A program made the position numbers and the translations under genes. The notes beneath the pieces are model-generated. The model made no database searches. It was not told the origin of the DNA and saw only the letters and a program-made list of their open reading frames with translations. Below are positions 60,704-64,000 of a DNA stretch of 64,000 nt, piece by piece. The stretch is from Proteiniclasticum sp. (GTDB taxonomy: Bacteria > Bacillota > Clostridia > Clostridiales > Clostridiaceae), in assembly GCF_003514505.1 (NCBI RefSeq), contig NZ_DOPX01000017.1:1-64000 (forward strand), in the 5' to 3' direction. Numbering within the stretch: position 1 is the first letter of the stretch; every line of letters starts with the position of its first letter.

Positions 60704-62245
60704 TTATACCGCCTTCTTCATGATCATTGCTGCCGCCAGGGCTGCTTCTTTGTTGCTGTCAAAGACCAGGATGCCATGCTCTCTCAGAAGTCTCTTCTGT
60801 AGATGATAATCCTGCTTGTCAAGGTCTGTACCCAGCACGTAAGCCACAAACACCAGATGTCTGTCGTCTTTCTCTGCCAGGATCTTCGCCTTTTCAATGG
60901 CCTTTAACGTTACTTCCACCGCTTCGTCATGGGATCCATAGCCCAGTTCGAAATCAAGTAATATAACGCCGGTCTCTTCCTTCGCCGCTTCTCTTAGGAT
61001 GTGCTCATTTCTCAAGGAAGGCTCAATCATGGGATGGGGCTTTCCATTGGTGTACTCATCTTCCCCCAGATCCAGAAGCACATGTCCTTTGGTCTTTACG
61101 CCATCGGTGAGCTTCTCTTCACTCTTCTTGGCCACATTACTCTTCACAGGCCCTAGTGCGTCTCTTAGGATGCTGAGGCCTTCTGCGCAGAGGGTACCGC
61201 CACAGTAGAGACCGCGAAGATCTGTCTGCTTTTCTGAAAGAAGATCGCTGTAAGGCTTTGGATCAAATCCGGAAAGAAGCACCTTCTTCTCTTTCTCCGG
61301 CTGGAGAAGAGATACTGCAAGTTCCGCTCCTTCATAAAGTCCTTTGGCAAAATGCACATGCTCTGGAAGACCTTCCACAGGTTCTCCATCCAGGAAGCAG
61401 ACCACCACAGGTTTCTCAATCTTTTTGATGGTTTCAAAGATCTTGTCCGCAATGGACTTGGCTGGTGGCTTGGACACCAGAAGAAGCACTTTTGTGTCCG
61501 GATCGCTATTCAGCGCTTCAATGCCCTGAAGCATCATGATGCCGCCGATCTTCTCATGAAGGTCCCGTCCGCCGGTGCCGATGCCATGGGAAACACCTTC
61601 GCCCAGATGATGGATCTGAACCATGACTTCCTGAAGACCTGTGCCAGAAGCGCCGACGATACCGATGCCTCCGCGTCTCACATCATTGGCAAAGCACAGG
61701 CCTGTACCGCTGATAAAAGAAGTGCCGCAGTCCGGTCCCATGACAAGAAGTCCCTTGTCTCTGCCCATTTCCTTCAGCTCACGCTCTTCTTCCAGAGACA
61801 TGTTGTCACTGAAGATCATGACATGAAGTCCATTTTCCAGAGCTTTTCTTGCTTCTCTTGCCGCATAGGCTCCTGGTACAGAAAGCACCGCCACATTGGC
61901 TTCAGGAATCAGATCCACCGCTTCTTCCACGGACTCCGGAATTACTTCCGCCCCTTTTCCCTGCACTTTTTTCTTTGGAGACAGAAGCTCATGGATCATT
62001 TTGTAGGCTTCTTCCACCACTTCTTGCTTCTCGGAAGAAACAGCCAGAAGAAGATCCGATGGACCTGCGCCTTCCATTTCCTCGGTGAAAAGCCCAACGC
62101 TCTTCAGAAGGTCCTTATTCATTTCTGTGGCCATGGAGACCACCGCATCAATCACGCCTTCCATCTCCCGGATCTTGCCGGTGAGAGACATGAGAGTCAC
62201 AGAGTCAAAATACATATTCTTTCTCAGTTCAGCTTTTTTTATCAT
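60704..62245 (-). CDS. allF: FdrA-family protein, AllF subunit of oxamate carbamoyltransferase
   Basis: A 513-residue succinyl-CoA-synthetase-like protein. A CoA-ligase-type Rossmann region covers about residues 115-300, with M-G-P-D-C-G-T-S-F (about 172-180) and I-G-I-V-G-A-S-G-T-G-L-Q-E (about 197-209), and the C-terminal ligase-like domain contains L-Y-C-G-G-T-L-C-A-E-G. The ATG at 62245 is 5 nt after GGAGG; three further codons upstream are open but overlap the ribosome binding site. Its start overlaps the DUF2877 gene by 17 bp. Central subunit of the AllFGH enzyme by homology. Confidence 0.92.
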   Translation of the reverse strand: MIKKAELRKNMYFDSVTLMSLTGKIREMEGVIDAVVSMATEMNKDLLKSVGLFTEEMEGAGPSDLLLAVSSEKQEVVEEAYKMIHELLSPKKKVQGKGAEVIPESVEEAVDLIPEANVAVLSVPGAYAAREARKALENGLHVMIFSDNMSLEEERELKEMGRDKGLLVMGPDCGTSFISGTGLCFANDVRRGGIGIVGASGTGLQEVMVQIHHLGEGVSHGIGTGGRDLHEKIGGIMMLQGIEALNSDPDTKVLLLVSKPPAKSIADKIFETIKKIEKPVVVCFLDGEPVEGLPEHVHFAKGLYEGAELAVSLLQPEKEKKVLLSGFDPKPYSDLLSEKQTDLRGLYCGGTLCAEGLSILRDALGPVKSNVAKKSEEKLTDGVKTKGHVLLDLGEDEYTNGKPHPMIEPSLRNEHILREAAKEETGVILLDFELGYGSHDEAVEVTLKAIEKAKILAEKDDRHLVFVAYVLGTDLDKQDYHLQKRLLREHGILVFDSNKEAALAAAMIMKKAV

Positions 62246-63116
62246 CATTTCCTCCACATTGTTGTTCTAGATGTAGTTGTAGTGCAAAAAGTGCACCAGA
62301 GGCCATATCCGTCCCCGAAATAGACCCAATATTCAGTAATTTTTTCATAGCATTTTTCCTCTTTTCTACATCACTGCCATAGAGGATCTCTTCACAGAAG
62401 TTTGTGAGAGCTCCGGGAAATCTGCCCTCTTTGCCAAAGTGCAGCATCTGGAGGCTCACCTCCGTGGTGCTCACTGTCCCCTGTTCGAGCAGGGTCTTAA
62501 GGTTTTGTGCGGTGTCTCGCACAAAGGTGCCCTGTAAGTAAGATGCCATGGCCATAAATCCCAGGGCGAAATCATCCCCCGAAGGGGTCAGGCCGAGGCC
62601 AAGACCAAGGATCTTTCTGAAGTCTCCCGTTCTTTTCACCTCGAAGATTCTTTCCTGAAAGGCTTTTTCCAGATACCCCTCTTGAGGTCCGGGAAGAAAA
62701 AAGGAGAGGCAACCTCCCCGCTTTCCATATAACCGAAGCTCTTCCAGGGTATTTTCTACAGTATCTTTGGGATTCCCTGCGCCATTGGCTGCAGATTGTC
62801 TCTCTTCAGGTTTTCTCATGAGAAGATCTGAGAGATCCACCTGAAGGCTGTGTCCTAAGACCAGCATCCCCGAAGCCAAATGCACAGGCTTTCCCAAAAG
62901 ATGGTGGTATTCCTCAAAAGGGATTTTTCCTGAAATCTCCAGAGTGCCAGGCAGATACATATCCCGCTGGATGGAAAGGGTCCAGAGCCTGCCGTCCTCC
63001 TCCATGAGATTCATGGTGGTGGAAAAGATGCTGTGGATTTTCCCTTTGAAAGGACAGCCAGGCTGAAGCCTCCGGTAAAGAAGCTCCTCTGCCCGGAGAC
63101 CTTTTAAGGTCCTCAC
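62229..63116 (-). CDS. allH: DUF2877 protein, AllH (YlbF) subunit of oxamate carbamoyltransferase
   Basis: A 295-residue DUF2877 protein. The signature G-L-G-L-G-L-T-P-S-G-D-D-F (about residues 169-181) and the C-terminal G-S-I-S-G-T-D-M-A-S-G-A (about 263-274) identify it. The start is GTG, overlapping the permease stop by 3 bp (GTGA) behind AGGAGG. Small third subunit of the AllFGH system by homology to E. coli. Its position directly after a purine-type permease supports a route that ends in oxalurate/oxamate or a related ureido acid. Confidence 0.88.
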   Translation of the reverse strand: MRTLKGLRAEELLYRRLQPGCPFKGKIHSIFSTTMNLMEEDGRLWTLSIQRDMYLPGTLEISGKIPFEEYHHLLGKPVHLASGMLVLGHSLQVDLSDLLMRKPEERQSAANGAGNPKDTVENTLEELRLYGKRGGCLSFFLPGPQEGYLEKAFQERIFEVKRTGDFRKILGLGLGLTPSGDDFALGFMAMASYLQGTFVRDTAQNLKTLLEQGTVSTTEVSLQMLHFGKEGRFPGALTNFCEEILYGSDVEKRKNAMKKLLNIGSISGTDMASGALFALQLHLEQQCGGNDDKKS

Positions 63117-64000
63117 TTTTCCTCCTCCGCCGGAAGAAAGAGATCCAGCCCGATGGCGGTGACCGCAGAAGGCACCACGCCAGAGGTTAAGATGAGCTGA
63201 ATGTCCTGGTGAAGATGCCCCAAAGCTTCCGGCACCAGGCTGAGCCCAATCCCAAGGCCAAGAGACAGGGCGATGATGAGAGAGTTTCTGCTGGTGAAGG
63301 GGATCTTTCCAAGAAGAGAGAACCCGGACACCGCCACCATGGAAAACATGGCAATGGACGCTCCGCCAAGGACCGGCACTGGAATCATTGAAAGCACCGC
63401 CGAGAACTTAGGGAAAAAGGCCAGAAGAAGAAGCATATACGCGCCAATTCTTACCACATGACGGCTGAATACTCCAGTGAGATTCACCACTCCGATGTTC
63501 TGGGTATAGGAAGTGTTCGGAAAGCCGTTCATGAGAGCTGCCAGGGCGCTGGAAAGTCCGTCCGCCAGCACGCCACCGGTCTTTTCCTCTTCTGTGGGCT
63601 CTCTGTCCTCCCCAGCGATGGTGATGGCAGAAATGTCTCCCAGGGTTTCAATGGTGGTGGCCACATACATGAACAGCATCCCGATGATGGCCGCAGGATA
63701 AAAACGCCACTGGTATCTCAAAGGAAGAGGCATCGCCACAAAGGAAGCATCCTTGATGGCTCCTCCATCCAGGATCCCCAGGAAAAGGGAGAGTACAAAA
63801 CCTGTCAGGATCCCCAGAAGGATGGAAGCAGACTTCACAAATCTGTTTTTGGAGCGGTGGCAGAAGACGATGGTAAGAAGCACCACCGACGCCAGCAGAA
63901 GCGCCGTAGGGTCTCCCAGATTCCCCGCTCCACCCGCTGCCTGCTTCACAGCCACCGGGATGAGGGTCACCCCAAGGGTGACCACCACCACGCCGGATAC
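63113..64000 (-). CDS. NCS2/NAT-family purine-type permease (5' end beyond the window)
   Basis: A membrane transporter cut by the right edge; 295 residues of the C-terminal part are present out of about 430-460 expected. The frame stays open to base 64000, so the GTG at 63991 is not the true start. T-T-I-E-T-L-G-D-I-S-A and the nucleobase-ascorbate transporter signature Q-N-I-G-V-V-N-L-T-G (Q-N-x-G-x4-T-G) are clear and resemble XanQ/UapA (xanthine/urate) rather than UraA (uracil). First visible gene of the allantoin/oxamate-type operon, overlapping AllH. Confidence 0.9.
   Translation of the reverse strand, partial: VSGVVVVTLGVTLIPVAVKQAAGGAGNLGDPTALLLASVVLLTIVFCHRSKNRFVKSASILLGILTGFVLSLFLGILDGGAIKDASFVAMPLPLRYQWRFYPAAIIGMLFMYVATTIETLGDISAITIAGEDREPTEEEKTGGVLADGLSSALAALMNGFPNTSYTQNIGVVNLTGVFSRHVVRIGAYMLLLLAFFPKFSAVLSMIPVPVLGGASIAMFSMVAVSGFSLLGKIPFTSRNSLIIALSLGLGIGLSLVPEALGHLHQDIQLILTSGVVPSAVTAIGLDLFLPAEEEK

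Noticed and set aside
1..64000. CRISPR arrays, tRNA and rRNA genes, insertion sequences
   Set aside because: No regularly spaced repeats, cloverleaf or rRNA-like sequence, and no transposase gene were seen; only one REP-like inverted repeat is listed as a weak candidate.

Overview
The window looks like chromosomal DNA of a Gram-positive, low-to-mid GC bacterium of the Bacillota, probably an anaerobic Clostridia-type lineage. The evidence is two LytR-CpsA-Psr (LCP) ligases, a class A sortase, CDP-ribitol synthesis genes (TarI/TarJ), strong AGGAGG-type ribosome binding sites, and an fdrA-type oxamate/carbamoyl-phosphate operon. Genus cannot be fixed from the sequence alone.

About two thirds of the window (1-41.2 kb) is one cell-surface polysaccharide superlocus with three assembly modules. 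Module 1 (minus strand, 17.5 kb down to the left edge, incomplete there) holds a Wzz-like chain-length protein, an EpsC/PglF-type UDP-GlcNAc dehydratase, an orphan pseudopilin, an EpsL-like priming transferase, the TviB/TviC pair for UDP-GalNAcA, three GT4 transferases, a putative Wzy, an O-acetyltransferase, a Wzx flippase, RmlA, RmlC, a DegT aminotransferase and a GNAT acetyltransferase. Module 2 (minus strand, 27.4-19.1 kb) holds a priming transferase, an O-antigen ligase/polymerase-like protein, a WecG/TagA transferase, a GT4, WecC, WecB and a MurJ-type flippase; it predicts a ManNAcA-containing polymer. A lone GT2 (plus strand, 18 kb) lies between modules 1 and 2. Module 3 (minus strand, 41.2-28.9 kb) holds a priming transferase, a WbuB-like GT4, a CapE/RmlD-like/CapG trio for a UDP-2-acetamido-2,6-dideoxy-L-hexose, two GT2s, Wzy, Wzx, LicD, TarI and TarJ; it predicts a ribitol-phosphate-decorated capsule. 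An LCP ligase sits divergently between modules 2 and 3.

From 41.4 to 46.6 kb there is a plus-strand run of mostly single-gene units, most followed by a clear intrinsic terminator: a nucleotidyltransferase, a small membrane protein, a sigma-70-family factor, a sirtuin, a second LCP ligase and a sortase. From 46.6 to 58 kb the minus strand carries more ordinary chromosomal genes: recJ, a DJ-1/PfpI protein, an MdoB/LtaS-like phosphoglycerol transferase with a small membrane partner, two paralogous Gfo/Idh/MocA oxidoreductases flanking a DUF4301 protein, a lipid kinase, and a stand-alone AAA ATPase with a long structured leader. From 58.3 kb to the right edge is a tightly overlapping operon: an NCS2 purine-type permease (cut by the edge), DUF2877 (AllH), FdrA (AllF), DUF1116 (AllG) and carbamate kinase (AllK). 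It is the gene set for oxamate carbamoyltransferase plus ATP recovery from carbamoyl phosphate.

Base composition is mosaic. Single 60-base lines read by eye gave about 30% GC at 12.0 kb, 45% at 15.9 kb, 27% at 33.0 kb and 50% at 61.5 kb. The serotype-like modules 1 (below about 13.5 kb) and 3 therefore look like exchangeable AT-rich cassettes set in a higher-GC backbone.
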